Assembly: GCA_033030425.1 (NCBI GenBank)
Contig: JAUFSD010000009.1
Span: 186,001 to 250,000, forward strand
Reading direction: 5' to 3'
Source of the DNA: Verpa conica
Lineage: Eukaryota > Ascomycota > Pezizomycetes > Pezizales > Morchellaceae
Length of the DNA stretch: 64,000 nucleotides
In this document: in pieces, positions 46,560 through 59,000 of the stretch
Numbering within the stretch: position 1 is the stretch's first letter
Layout: each line of letters begins with the position of its first letter
Made by a program: the position numbers and the translations under genes
The notes under the pieces: generated by a model
What the model saw: the letters and a program-made list of their open reading frames with translations, nothing else
Told to the model about the DNA's origin: nothing
Database searches by the model: none

Positions 46560-46740
46560 TTACTCCTCTCTTTCGACCACCACCTGACTTCGAGACGAAG
46601 AACCCCGCCTACCTACTGCTCCCGAGCTCCTGTCTCTCTGTCCCTCTCCTCCTCTCCTCCCCCTCCCTTCCTGCTTTTCAACACCCTGCTCCCTCACTTC
46701 ATTTCTCTCAAAAATCCCTCTTCAACACCCCCCCATCCGC
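46560..46740 (+). promoter_or_regulatory. Pyrimidine-rich core promoter of the casein kinase gene
   Basis: Nearly pure C/T tracts (for example 46621-46700) lie about 100-250 bp before the 5'UTR intron donor. Likely around the transcription start; not mapped. Confidence 0.4.
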
Positions 46741-46838
46741 GTCTCACGGCCGCGTCATCCGAGCCGACGGTTTTACTGATTACATCGGGCTTTCTCTCCC
46801 AACAACTTGCCACCGAAAATTTACGAAATCATCAACTG

Positions 46839-47011
46839 GTACGTTCGACAATCTTCCCCCCTGTCCTTTTGACTGTTGTCCCTTTTTGGCTGTACCGTAG
46901 TTATTCTTGTGGGCACCTTCCAGAGGCTTGGCTAGGCTGCGGAGAAAGGAGGCGACTAGTGGTGTACCGAAGGCTGAGGAGTAGTTCCATACTGACTAAC
47001 ACCCCCGTCAG
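46839..47011 (+). other. 5'UTR intron of the casein kinase gene
   Basis: GTACGT donor at 46839, GACTAAC branch at about 46993 and CCGTCAG acceptor at 47011 (173 nt). It sits between the promoter and the ATG at 47259. Confidence 0.65.
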
Positions 47012-47258
47012 ACTTCATCAACCACAACAAGGCTGCCCAACATCAGCCCTTCATAGAAACAACTCAGTGCGCACCCCCCCTCCTCCTCCTGCTTTTACTC
47101 TCCTCCTCCTCCTCTGCTCCTCTTTTGCCTTCTCACCATCCTCACTCATTGCTCATTTGCCCTACACCATCAAAGGCTTCATCTAACATCACCTTCAGGA
47201 TAACCTGAGTGCTACAAGACCATCACTTAGAGGAAAATTACATCCCCCAAGAATCAAG

Positions 47259-48235
47259 ATGACGACCATGGTATGTTTTCTACTTTCAACCCTAGCTTTC
47301 TTTGTTTCTCAGAAGCAGATCCCCACTCAGCCTTGTTTGGAGCCTGCTTAAAGGGACAAGGGGCAGCAAATGTCCTCATCCCAAAGAATCGATGAGTAAT
47401 ACTAACACTTTAAACTTTTGTAGGATTTACGGGTCGGGAATAAGTACCGCATCGGAAGAAAGATTGGTAGCGGTAGTTTTGGGGATATTTATCTTGGTAA
47501 ATAAGACACCTTATGGATGCTTTGGTCCTGGGCCCAACAAGGCTGACTATTATTACTAGGAACAAATATTATTTCTGGCGAGGAGATAGCCATCAAGCTA
47601 GAGTCAGTCAAGGCCAAGCACCCACAGCTAGAATATGAGGCTAGAGTCTACAAGTCTCTTGCCGGTGGTGTTGGAATTCCCTTCGTTCGCTGGTTCGGAA
47701 CGGAGTGTGACTACAATGCGATGGTTCTTGATCTTCTTGGTCCCAGTTTGGAGGATTTGTTCAACTTTTGTAACCGCAAATTCTCGCTCAAGACCGTCTT
47801 ACTCTTGGCGGATCAGCTGGTATGTTTGTCCCGCTCACATTTACTTTCTAGTAATGTTACTTACAAATTTGATTAGATCTCACGTATCGAATATATCCAT
47901 GCCAAGTCATTTATTCACCGTGACATTAAGCCTGACAACTTTCTCATGGGTATTGGAAAGCGTGGTAACCAGGTCAATGTTATTGATTTCGGTCTTGCAA
48001 AGAAATACCGAGATCCCAAGACTCACTTCCACATCCCATATCGTGAGAACAAGAACTTGACCGGAACTGCGAGATATGCATCCATCAACACTCATTTGGG
48101 AGTCGGTATGTATAATTCATCACTTTAGAAGTAACGGCTAATTAATATATCTTAGAACAATCTCGTCGTGATGACATGGAATCCCTTGGGTACGTCATGC
48201 TCTACTTCTGTCGTGGTTCTCTTCCCTGGCAGGGA

Positions 48236-48267
<32 letters not shown>

Positions 48268-49030
48268 CCGTATTATGGAGAAGAAAATGACCACTCCCAC
48301 CGAGGTCCTTTGCCGTGGCTTCCCCAATGAATTTGCCATCTACCTTAACTATACTCGATCTTTAAGATTCGATGACAAGCCTGACTACTCTTACCTCCGA
48401 AAGATCTTCAGGGATTTGTTCGTAAGGGAAGGCTTCCAATATGACTATGTCTTTGACTGGACTGTCTACAAATACGTAAGCATTTTACCTAACCTTTACT
48501 ATATTATGCTTTATATAAGAAAGCGAGAGTTAATTTAAGTGCGGGAATCCTTCCCATGTTGAATATCTAGCAGCAAAAGAACGCCCAAGCTATTGCCCAA
48601 GCTGCCGGTGGACAGCAAGCCCCCCAACAGGAAGATAATGATGACGGCAAAGACTTGTCTAAGCAACGCGCGACTCGTACTGGCGCTGCCGCTGCTGGGC
48701 ACCCCGCTGCTCAACCATCTGCTAAACCTGCTGGGGTTGTTAGTGGTACTAGGAGGAAAGTTGTCGACAGAAGCGGTGCCATGGGAGTCGATACACCTGG
48801 CACAATGGATACCACTCGTGGACTGAGCGGATCTGATAGAATGTAAGTCTAAAGGTTTCCTTTTTTATTTATTTTACCAAGCACACACTTATGGGTATAG
48901 GCTCCGTTCTGCGTCGAAAGGAGCTCAAGCAGCTGCCAGTAACAACTTCGTTGGTACCCCCGGTGGAAGCTACCGTGTTAACAAGCGAGAGGACCAACCT
49001 GGTGGTTCTGGCGCTCAGCAATGGTACTGA
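47259..49030 (+). CDS. HRR25: Casein kinase 1 (Hrr25/Hhp1/CkiA type)
   Basis: Seven exons: 47259-47270, 47424-47496, 47560-47819, 47877-48105, 48156-48475, 48571-48842 and 48901-49030, total 431 aa. The first coding exon is only 12 nt (MTTM). Kinase marks: glycine loop [11 protein letters not shown] (19-29), Lys41 in AIKLE, catalytic HRDIKPDN (Asp131), [10 protein letters not shown] (Asp152), and the CK1-specific [16 protein letters not shown] in place of APE; TKKQKYD is the CK1 nuclear-localisation element. The low-complexity Gln/Ala/Gly tail matches other fungal CK1 proteins. The family phosphorylates acidic or primed Ser/Thr sites in DNA repair, clock and membrane-traffic pathways (established). 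All catalytic residues are present. Introns show standard GTATGT/GTAAGT donors. The short final exon ends QQWY. Confidence 0.96.
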
Positions 49031-52000
49031 GTGAAGCTGTAGCTTGCTATTGTCTTCTAAAAGTGTTCCCTTGTCGTTAGGGTTATTACATTTAAACACT
49101 TGTCTTTTTCCCAGGCATAAATTGTTTTTTTTTGTGGAGAGGTTTTCTGGTCAATTCTGTGTGTGCGTGTGTGTTCTATGGAAAGGTCTTGCACGGTATC
49201 CTCGTTTGTGTGTTTTCATATATTTTCCTGGCTCATTCTTGTTTTTATCTTTTTATCTTTTTTCCTTTCTGCCTTGTTTCTCAATCCCTTTCTTGGAAGC
49301 CTTGGTTGAATTATTCGTCTGTTTCTTGGGGCGAATACTAAACCGAAGCCGAAATCTCGATCAACAACCGACAACCTACACTTTTATGCTTCTTCGTCAA
49401 ACATCTGCATCTTTTCGAATCTTTCAGTCGGCTATAGAACAGAAGTAGTTCACCGATGGAGTGTGGTTATGGGTTTTCAATTTTTTTCTCTCGGGATTGA
49501 CGGCATTATTCTTCCATACAGCATCGTTTTCCAGTCACCACCGGCAGAGTTTTTACGATGGGAATTGGTGTATATGAATATAATGGGGTGGGGTTTGTCT
49601 AGCGCGGGCACGGCCGTCGGGTGGCAAGGGAGAAGACTCTCCAACTGAATTTCCTGTTCTATTTTGCTTTACTTGGACGGCTCGACCGGACGGCTGGTCA
49701 AGGGGGGGGTGGGGGATCGTGTTTGGCAATTCTATCTCGGCTATTTTTTTCTTTCCACGCACACACGCACTCGAATACAGAAGAGGAGGTTGAAATTGGA
49801 TAGCTTGGTTTCTTTTTTGTCCTACTTGGCTCGCTTCACACGGTCAGGTAGAACTGGGTTTTCTTTTTTCGTTGATTTTACTAGTTTTTTTTGCATCCCT
49901 AATTTTTTGGGATTTATCTGTGTGCTTGTGCTCTTCGGGTTTCTTTTTTTTGTTCCTTGCTTTTATTTTTCTTGTTTTTCCAATGTTTTTGAGTGATAGG
50001 TGGGGTCCTGCTCCTTTGCAGGTGGTGGGGTTAGTACTGGTGGCATGGAAGGCTAGCTTTTCCCTAGGCTTTTCAACCGATGGGATGGGGAAATGAGGGG
50101 TTAAGTTTACCAGGGTTATGGGCCGGGTCGTAGGATATACTGTGAAAGGGCGGCTTCCGGGGTGGCTTTTTAACTTGTTTCCTATCAGTCTCTCTTTTCG
50201 TGCTTGGCTCAGGTTGGTAATGTGTGGGTTTGGTGCGGTGGGGTGATTTGACGGCGCCTAATCGGGTCTTAGATTAAGATTTGAGAGGGTAAAGTTAAAG
50301 GGAGGGGTATAGAGGGATGGTTGGCAAAGTAGTTCTATCGATGGTAGCAATCGGGATGTAGAGTTATTTTTTAAAAAAATGAATGCCGATGGATTTCACA
50401 ATCATATTCCAGTCCAAAAAAGTCATAAGGTGATCACGTACTTGCACTCTCTGTATCTCAGGATTAAGGCATCCAAAGAACTTCGATTCTCCAGCCACTG
50501 CGTCTTACACTTTTGGATCTTGTCCAGTTTATTATTTGACTCACCCACAGGTGCATACATGAACATTAGTTGACACAAGCCCTGGGCTCTTACTCTTGAT
50601 ATAGCCTTTGGGGGATTTTTACTTGGACCATGCTTAACTCAGTGCCGTTCTAAAATCTACGTAGGGCTAGGATATACTCTTGAACACGTGGGTGATACAT
50701 GAAGCTTCCACGTCGTTGAGGTTCTGATAGACCAACCACGACTTCGATGTCTACCATCTTATACTCGTACTTTACCTAATCTTGAGTTTACAACCCCCCC
50801 ACACTCCATTACCCTCTACATATAGGATTAGGGCCGATTATCAGCCCCTTCTATGGATTTGTCAGTATACACCTCAGTCACCTCAGGCAAGACCTGCAAT
50901 CTGGCTTCCCAACACTTATCAGTGCGCTGTTTTCGACGTCCTATGAGTCACCTGGATCGTAGATTTGTCGATCGCATCTGCTACTCTAAGATCCCATAGC
51001 AGGCGTATGCCCTCCAATGGAGCTTAAGGGCTTTGGGGCAAGTGTATATGCGAGAAGTAGCATATGATGAGCTGGATGCCTGAGCATCGGCTCTGAAGCG
51101 CATACCTCGATTTCTCTTAGCGTGTACTAAGCTGTGTTACCTGGTATCTAAGTGGATGCACGGCCTCGAAAAACAGCTTGAAGAGTCAGATGGGGGCCTA
51201 ACAAGGCATTGGATTGGGGGGATGTTTATATCGTGACTTTAAAGGTGAATCGAGACCTTTTTTTTTTTTTTTTTTTTTGAATATTCAATTAAGTGCTTTT
51301 GTATTGCGTACATATGACTCTGGCAAGGGCTAAAGTCATTGCTCTTCAAATTGTTAATGTTATTCGACGGGATTTATTATATACAAATGCCTCGTCCGGA
51401 AATGGCGGGGTACTAAGCCAAGTCCGGTCCGCGGTTCTTGACCAATCATAGGTAGATATATATAGGACTAAAAAAATGCCCCACATTTCAATTTGGCAAT
51501 AGGATACGTTGACTCAATGAGGGGAAATAAACATACGAAGAAACAATTATAAGAATGTAAATTCTTCAACTATTCTTTAGAGATTCAGAGGGGGCAATAT
51601 CAGCACTTCATCAATTAGAGAAATAGGCCTTGTATGGGAAAATATATCAGCCTCCTTACTGCCTGAACCCTAGGTATGTCTAGGTTTGTTATAACTCTCG
51701 TAACGGCTCAGACGTTAGAGTGCGGCAAGAGTGCTGAAACAGAGAGCTGATAGTGTGATTGGGACGGCAAACAATGCTGTTACATATTATGACAGGTCGA
51801 AGAGCCTATGTGGCGGGGGGGTTCTTGCGCAGCGCCACTTTTACCCTTTCTTACGTGCCTTCCCATTGGGCTACAGGGGTCTTACTGGAACCTCTGAAAA
51901 AGAAAAGCATAATAGGATTTCCTTTTCTAGGTATATATCCGCGTAGAAGCCAACAGCCATGGATCTTTATGGCGACTACAGACGAACCAACAAGTGGATA

Positions 52001-52129
52001 ACTGAGCGGCTTAGAAAGCCACACGTGCGTAAGACCCGGACCATGGGTACATAGCGGGGGCAACAGGAATATATGTATCCAGGCGCTTAAGCTCACAGAA
52101 GAACATCGGTTGAAGCTTTTTTCTATAGC
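49031..52129. other. Gene-poor stretch downstream of casein kinase 1
   Basis: T-rich presumed 3'UTR to about 50000, then AT-rich DNA with no supported gene. A run of 22 T at 51257-51278 could be a retrotransposed poly(A) tail on the minus strand, but no duplicated target was seen. Confidence 0.5.
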
Positions 52130-53275
52130 TTCCCTACAATCTCGACTGAACTTCGAGTGACACTTTATGACCTTCGAGTAGGTCCGGGTAAGATTTTGTG
52201 ATCGGGGCCTTCACCATTAGTTATGAGAGGATAAAGACGGATATAGGAGATAGTTCTCTGTATGTAAGTGAACTCCTTTCCACCTTTACCGCTATTTATA
52301 AACTTGTAATGTTTTCAATCTAACAATTAGTTTCAGTAGTAGTATCAACCCCCCCCTCGGTCATGAGGGTAAATTTGCCTACGGTAATTATAGATAAATA
52401 CACAAGTTTGCTTAAGAGATTTCGAACTAATATAGTTATGTACTTCTAATATTTTTCTAGTAAGTAGGCTCGGGTAGGACTCTGGGGAGGCAATGAAACG
52501 ATCATCTATTAGCACTCAGAAAGAAGAAATTTAGGAACACAGTGATAGGTAGCATATTTGAGATGCTGACAAGGAAATAGAAGCGTAAGTTTCATTGGTG
52601 TGGGACCATCGTTAGACTTCTTATGAGACCCTTTGTTCGCCGTCATTGGAATCTAGGGAAGTTATGTGTGCGGAATTATTCTCCCTTAGGGACTTTTATG
52701 CACTAAACTAAGCTTTTTATCTTACGCCGAGGTCTTAAACAGATAATCAGGATTGAGCTAAATTTGTCTTCCTACTGAAAATCTCAAAACCAAAAACTAT
52801 TACAAGGAACATGGCTTATTCAGGGAACTCACGTCTATACCAGCCTTTGTCCATTGAAAGAGAAGAAAGAATTTACCATTTTACGCGCGAGTCCTTTGGG
52901 CAGTTAAATTTTGGTCTTTCTATCACTTGGGAAAAATTTACTAGTCTACGCCAAGGACCTGGGATACTGACGCAGAGTGAGAATACATGATTCTAGGCCT
53001 ATTTCAGAGCGGGGCAATATTGATATTGTGGTGATTTTCCCGCACACAGAAAACTATTGGCTAGAGAGACACTCTACCTAGATCTAGGGTTAAATAAAGT
53101 TTGATAGGAATTCTTATACTAGGATTTTAGGTGGATAAATAGAATATATGTGGCTATGATAATGTTATAGAGACACTTTAACTAAAGATAGAATGCGCCT
53201 AGCTATATCGAAGTAAGATGGGTGCCCAATATGGCTACGGTAAATCTTTTAGGATATTCACTAGCTTGCATAAAG

Positions 53276-53765
53276 TAGTGCGGTCCACGAGGCCGAGGCG
53301 CCTCGGGCCTCGCCTTGAGGTATCGGCCTCGAGGAGGCGCAAGGCCGGGGGGCCACGAGGTCGAGGTACCTCGAGGCTTCTCTCTGGGCTCGCCTCGAGG
53401 TGGCTCGAGGTAAATAATAATAAATTAAATAAAAGATTACAGACTCTAGTAGGAGTAAAATAGGTTACCTTGGTCATTCCCACCACAATTCATCACCCAC
53501 TATTAGTGAGCTTGATTCAAAGGCCATAAAATAGGTAATAGGGTAGTAGGTAATAGCAGGGAACTACACTAAAATACTCTGTAGTGGAGTATTTAATAGC
53601 TCTTAAATTATTACTAAAAATAATTCTATGCCTCAAGGCTCCTTGAGGTACCTCGAGGCCAGACTCCTAATACCCAAGGCGAGCCAAAGCCAGAGGCCTA
53701 CAAAGCCAAGGCACCTCGAGACCACCTCCCCTACCTTGCCTCGAGCGGCCTCGTGGACCACACTA
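53276..53765. mobile_element. hAT-like MITE, 490 bp
   Basis: Flanked by an exact 8-bp duplication GCATAAAG at 53268-53275 and 53766-53773. Ends are TAGTGCGGTCCACGAGGCCG (53276-53295) and the reverse complement of 53746-53765, identical but for one C/T. Eight-bp TSDs and YARNG-type ends (TAGTG) are marks of the hAT superfamily (known). The interior has no transposase, is AT-rich in the centre, and has GC-rich subterminal regions full of CTCGAGG repeats. The paralogous unit B lacks it. Confidence 0.85.
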
Positions 53766-54297
53766 GCATAAAGGGAATAAGAACCTTCATAGCCAGGGGA
53801 TAACTACTCCTTAGTATCACTCCTTAATACCATAGAAATTCAAAGAGAGCATGGTGACACTGCGAATTGCGGTAACTTCTGCATAAAATTGAAGGAGAGA
53901 ACACTAGGGTCTCAGATATAAGTTTTCCTTTTGAAGGCAAACTTTATGGATATTGTGGTGGTTTCCCTGCTAGAGAGCCCGTGGGCACAGCCGCGCCAGC
54001 ACCCCCGAACTAGCTGCCCTAGTCTATATAGGATAGATTGTCGGTCTACCTACATACAATTTGCCTACCCACGAATACAAACAAGTTCAAATAAACCTAT
54101 CAAATATACTTGGGTATATTAGGTCCACTCTAATTTCCAATATGGTGTTACGCCTCATGGAGGAAATGCTCTCCCCTAGTTATTACCCCCGCTCTTGATA
54201 TCAAGTTCTATCATCACACTTTTAAGTACTAAAACATATACTAAAACTACCCAAGTGCAATAAAAGAGCCTCCCGCGGAATATAGGATAGTATCGCA

Positions 54298-55391
54298 TCA
54301 GGAACTAAGCACCCAAGTCATCCCCTCAACACCAACGTGAGGAGAACTCAGGGCGAGCCTCGCATTAAAGTTTTTGCTGACTTCGAAAGAATTGATTGCC
54401 ATACCAACACGGGGGGGAGTGGTGAAAACACCGCCTCCGAATTTGGCAAATCCACTGTTGTGGTGCTGTGGGGCATTCCAGCGACGCAATTCAGATGTGC
54501 TGAAGCTACCGCTAAAGACTTTTGGCTTATTCGCTGGGTACGCAATCCACGTTGCACTTCCAGACCAGAGTATCGAATCGCCCCAAGTATCGATATGGAT
54601 CATGAAGCCGGTCATAGTGATATCGGTCGCGTAGGTTCTCACGCGAGAGTCTTTTGCATTGTCTATACCGAACGCACATAACCAAACAACTACTTGTGGC
54701 GGTGCTGAATAAGGGTGCTCGAAGACTATTTTACATGCTGTGAGTTGCTGAGGCTGGTATCGAGGGTGATCATTTTCGGTATCAAATCTTCCAAACTGGA
54801 AGTCTGGGTCGTTACTCAACTCCAGCCAAGTGCAAATAGCGCCGTGTAGGTGTGTGCCGTTCCAAGCCTCTAGGGTAATACCGAAACTGTTGTTATTTAC
54901 ATTGCTGGTAAGAGAATTTATGCAGATACCCTTTTCGCCACCAAGGTCTAGCATCTTGAATCCCACTGGCAGGCTTGGTGGTGTAGGGTATGGGTGAGTA
55001 AACCGGATCACCTTCGTGTATTTTGGTGGCGGTGGTTTGTTAGGCGGTCTAACATCATAGCTATTAAAGTCGCCGATTCTTGGATTGACCCCTATCTCTG
55101 CTTCAAAGAAAATTAAGCTGTATGAAATCTAAGGGTTTTGGGGGAGGGGAAACCTGTCTTATCACCGCCTAAGGCTTCTCTCTTTAATGTTTCGACCTCT
55201 ACTTTAAGTTGATCGTATGCCGACTGTAGCGCTTGGATATCAGTTTGGAATTTTTCAAGGGCGGCGTTGAACTGGTGATTCATCTAGCGGGGGTTGTACT
55301 GTTTAGAATTTGTAGCGATGCCTTCGGTGGGGGGGTGGGCACTTACTCTAGCAAACAGAGGGTTAATTATGGGTCCAGTCTCAGCTGCCAT
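54298..55391 (-). CDS. H-type-lectin-domain protein A, C-terminally truncated
   Basis: Three exons: 55347-55391, 55154-55283 and 54298-55100, giving 325 aa. An N-terminal coiled coil (ALEKFQTDIQALQSAYDQLK) and a Pro-rich linker precede three H-lectin-like modules: VIRFTHPYPTPPSLPVGF..TWLEL, IVFEHPYSAPPQVVVWL..ATWIAY, and FTTPPRVGMAINSF..VEGMTWV. H-type lectins (first seen in Helix pomatia agglutinin and discoidin) bind GalNAc-type sugars as trimers (known); ligand here is unknown. Relative to the neighbour, the last 17 residues are lost to a TGA at 54298-54300, where the paralogue has CGG GAC; in-frame sequence like the paralogue (DTILYSAGGSFIALG) continues after it to a TAG at 54247. No signal peptide, so probably cytosolic. 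Confidence 0.82.
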
Positions 55392-56080
55392 ATAATATGG
55401 GGTAGAACCAAGAGAAGGGCACAGATCTTGGTAATGAGAGGCGATGGTAGGATACAATATTATTCTTTAGGTCTGTTCGAGGCGGGTAGCTTTGATGATT
55501 TAAACTATCGTTGTGGGGGAAGCCGATATTTGAGACTGGGAATAGCCCCTCAAATGATAGAGGCAGCAATATCAAGGAAGTTTGAAAAACTTTTATGCGT
55601 AATAAAAATAATACTATTGGCCGGGCCTTTTTACGCTTAAAGATAACCTCGCATAAATTCGATCTGCTTTTGGGCGAATTAGGACTCCACTGCGCGCAGA
55701 TTATAAATAGCCAATCACCTATTATTTACGCCAGCGCAAATTACCAAGTGTACAGAGTCTTAATTATGATTTTATGGGTATTGCATCAGTTGAAAATCAT
55801 ATAATATCACTCGGCACTCTAGCACAGCACCAACACCTATTTCAGGAGTGGAGGTGTTAGAAATCTCCTACTTCATTTCTAGGTATGTACTTTAGTAATA
55901 ATAATAAAAGAATACTCGCTGGTATTTCAGTTAATCTAAACTTCGAAACAGATGCCATCTAATTTAAACTTAGCTTTCTGCTCGGAAGTACGTACTCTAA
56001 AAATTGTAGCCAGTACTCTAGAGGCCGCACGTACCCCACAGCCCTTTTTAAAATATCATTAAGTGCATGTAATCAAATCA

Positions 56081-59000
56081 TAATACAGTATAAGACTTTA
56101 TTCTTGGGGTCTTCACCGTTAATTATAATCATTCAACTAGTTATAAGGAGATAAAGATGCATATAGGAAAGAGTCTTCTGTATATAAGTGGAGATCTTAC
56201 TCCCTTTGCCATTATTCATGAACTTGCGATGCTATTTTCTTTCAATCTTAAAATCAGTTATAGTAGTATCAAGTCCTCGGTCATGAGGGCTATAGGTCTT
56301 TGCGGATGTAACGAACCAATCTTTTATTGCCGCTTAGGACGAAGAACTGGGGGAGTTTTGGAATAGGGTGATGACCTAGGGATAGCATATCTGGGATGCT
56401 GGTAGGGGAAAGAAAGGAGAAGACTCATTTGTGTGGGGCCATTCGATCCTAGTTTGCTATCCGTAAGCACTGGGATCTAAGGAGGTTATATATATGCGAG
56501 GAACCGGAACAATCTCCCTCAGGGAATTTTTATCTACCAGATCAAACCTTAAATTCGTTATTTTATGCTGATATCTTAGGTGGGTATTTTAGGAGAGCTA
56601 GAGATAAGGAGAAAAAAATAGCTAAATATACTATGGTAATACTAGAGAACACACTAAGCTAGATAGATGGTTACTAGCTTGACTATATATAAGGCAAGCA
56701 TCCATTTAGGCAAAGATAGCCACCCTAGAACTATAATAATTCAAAAGAAACACAGTGACGTGATTACTGATTTGTACGTATTATTATATTATAAATAGGA
56801 TGATAATATGGAATACTGGGGCCCCTTCTCTAATTCTCTTAGTGAAGGGGGCATAGGAGGGCTAGAGTGGTAAATTCAAATCTTCCCTTTTGCTACATAG
56901 GTAGACTTTAGAGTAGTTTTTAGGCTATAAAAGCCCTCTAAAAAAACTTCATTATATTTAGTATAGTGGTGTATGATCTTAATTTCTTCACATACTCGGC
57001 ACATAGTATTGTTCATACGAAATATTTTAGTCAATCCTCAATCAACCCAATTCATCCACCCACAAACCACAAGCCTATCTACTAGCTAAAAAATATTCCC
57101 TAGAACACTTATTTAAGTTCCAGCCCGTATATCTACTAAACACACTAGCCTAGAGCAATAAAAGAGGCTCCTGCAGAATATAGGATAGTACTGTCCCGGG
57201 AAACGAGGGTCCAATTCATCCCCTCGACGCCGATATGGGGAGAACCTAAACGGAGTCTTGCATTGAATCTACAATCAATCTCGAATGAATTGAGTGCCAT
57301 AGCTACACGAGGAGGAGTAGTAAAAACACCGTCTCCAAACTTGGCAAATCCGCTGTTGTGATGCTGGGGGACGTTCGAGGGGCGTACTTCCGAGGTATTG
57401 AAACTTCCACTGAAAATATTTGGCTTATTCGCTGGATAGGCAATCCATGTGGCATTACCACTATTGAATTTAAAATCACCCCAAATATCGAAATGTATGG
57501 TGAACCCAATCATCGTAACATCGGTTGCGTAGGTTCTCACGTGCCAGACTTTTCCGTCGCCCATGGTGAATTCAGCGAGCCAAACAACCACTTGTGGCGG
57601 TGATGAGTAAGGGCGCTGAAAAGTAATCCTACGTGAGGTGAGATGCTGGGGCTTATCCCTTCGATGGACCGAGTCGGTATTGAACCGTCCGTATTGGAAG
57701 TCTAGGTCCCTAGGATCTAGTTCCAGCCATGTGCAACTAACTCCATGAATCACTCCCTTATCCCAGCTATTAAGATGAATGTCGAAGCAGTCGTTCTTTA
57801 TATTGCCAGGATGGGCAGACATAAAGATACCCCCTTGGCGGCTCTCAAGATCTAGCTCTGTGATCCCCGTTGGCAAACCTGGAGGTGCTGAATATGGGCT
57901 GGTAAAATAGACCTTCTTCGAGTTTTTTTGCTGTGCTTTATTATTTCGTACTTCGTCGGTAGAAAAGGTTCCGATATTCGGGGATTCTTTTGTCTCTACT
58001 TAATAAAACTATATGAAGCCTAAGAGATAAGAAGGGCAGTGGTAAAAACCTGATTTATCAGAGGCAGAAGAGTGATCTCCAACCCCGGCTGTTAGAATTT
58101 TCTCCTTCAATATTTCGACCTCTGCTTTAAGTTGGTCGCTTGCCAGCTGTAGCGCTTTGATCTCGCTTTGGCACTTTTCAAGGGTGGTATCAACTTGCTG
58201 ACCCATCTAATATAGGTTATGTTATTCAGCATCTATGTCCATAACTCTAGTTTCATGGGTGCTTACACTGGCAGATAAAAGCTGGAATTTGGTCTCAGAA
58301 TCGCTTGGCATATATTCAAGGCCGATCTAGAGTGGAGGCCTGAGAGGGGGGGAAGAGGGTAAGAGACAGGGATAAAGAGGAGAGGTAATGTGTACAACAC
58401 AATTGTCTGTTGGACTCGTACTACTACCTAACACAGGTAGCTTTGAGGTTAAGAGCGAGGTTTGCGGGGTGGGAGAGCCCCCTCAGTGTTTATAGGCACC
58501 TCCTCATACCCCCTTAGGCGATATCAAGAGTTTGATCAGCCTATTGTGCACTGGAAAAGAAGCATCTACGCGTGAAGCAACCGTTACCATTGGGCATCAT
58601 TGGTAACCCCGCATAAGCCAGATCTGCTCTTGGGTGAATTAGGGTCCTGCTGCAGCTCAGCAATCAGCCAATCATCTGCTCACACCAACATAAGCTAGTT
58701 GTAAAACTCAGATAGGCTCATTCCTAGCTTTGAGGTAACATAGAGTGCTAATTATGATTTTATAGTATTATATTAACCTGTAATCTGCAATCATATAATG
58801 TCACTCGATACTTCATCGCAACGCTAATGTGGTAAAAACTGCTGAATTAATTGTCTAAGAGAGATAGAGAGATCTATCGATATATGCTCTAAAAGAGAGA
58901 ACCCTAAACCCTAATATGGGATGCCTTGCCCTGGATCCTCAAACACAGAAAATAGAGATACACGTGACTCATATATGAAACTGCCCATCAGCTATCCTAT

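Larger units (their letters stand above)
37401..46838. other. Long gene desert
   Basis: About 9.4 kb with no supported gene. Includes the upstream region of the GH72 gene (to about 38.2 kb, GC-richer), AT-rich DNA with (AT)n tracts near 41300 and 41460, G/C runs (41823, 42082, 42764, 44171), a degenerate copy of the retroposon tail at 40353-40370, and the promoter of the casein kinase gene (46300-46838). A GC-richer patch at 42600-43470 and a 139-codon minus frame at 45517-45936 without ATG were inspected and not accepted as genes. Confidence 0.55.
52130..56080. repeat. Tandem duplication unit A
   Basis: Matches unit B (56081-59300) in order and direction along most of its length: for example 52200-52370 with 56107-56290 (CTTCACCRTTA, then TATAGGA and GTAGTATCAA), 52620-52740 with 56440-56580 (TCCCTYAGGGA), the lectin gene, and its upstream region 55640-55860 with 58600-58790 (GATCTGCTYTTGGGYGAATTAG). 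Limits are approximate because the copies have diverged with indels. Unit A alone contains the hAT-like MITE. Confidence 0.8.

Noticed and set aside
51257..51278. Run of 22 T as a possible retrocopy tail
   Set aside because: No target-site duplication or coding remnant next to it.
53218..53486. Two frames of about 80 codons on opposite strands
   Set aside because: They are produced by the CTCGAGG-rich subterminal region of the MITE.
56917..56945. Imperfect palindrome sharing AAGCCCTCT with the hairpin at 17929-17948
   Set aside because: Shared core is only nine bases and the flanks differ; insufficient to call a repeat family.
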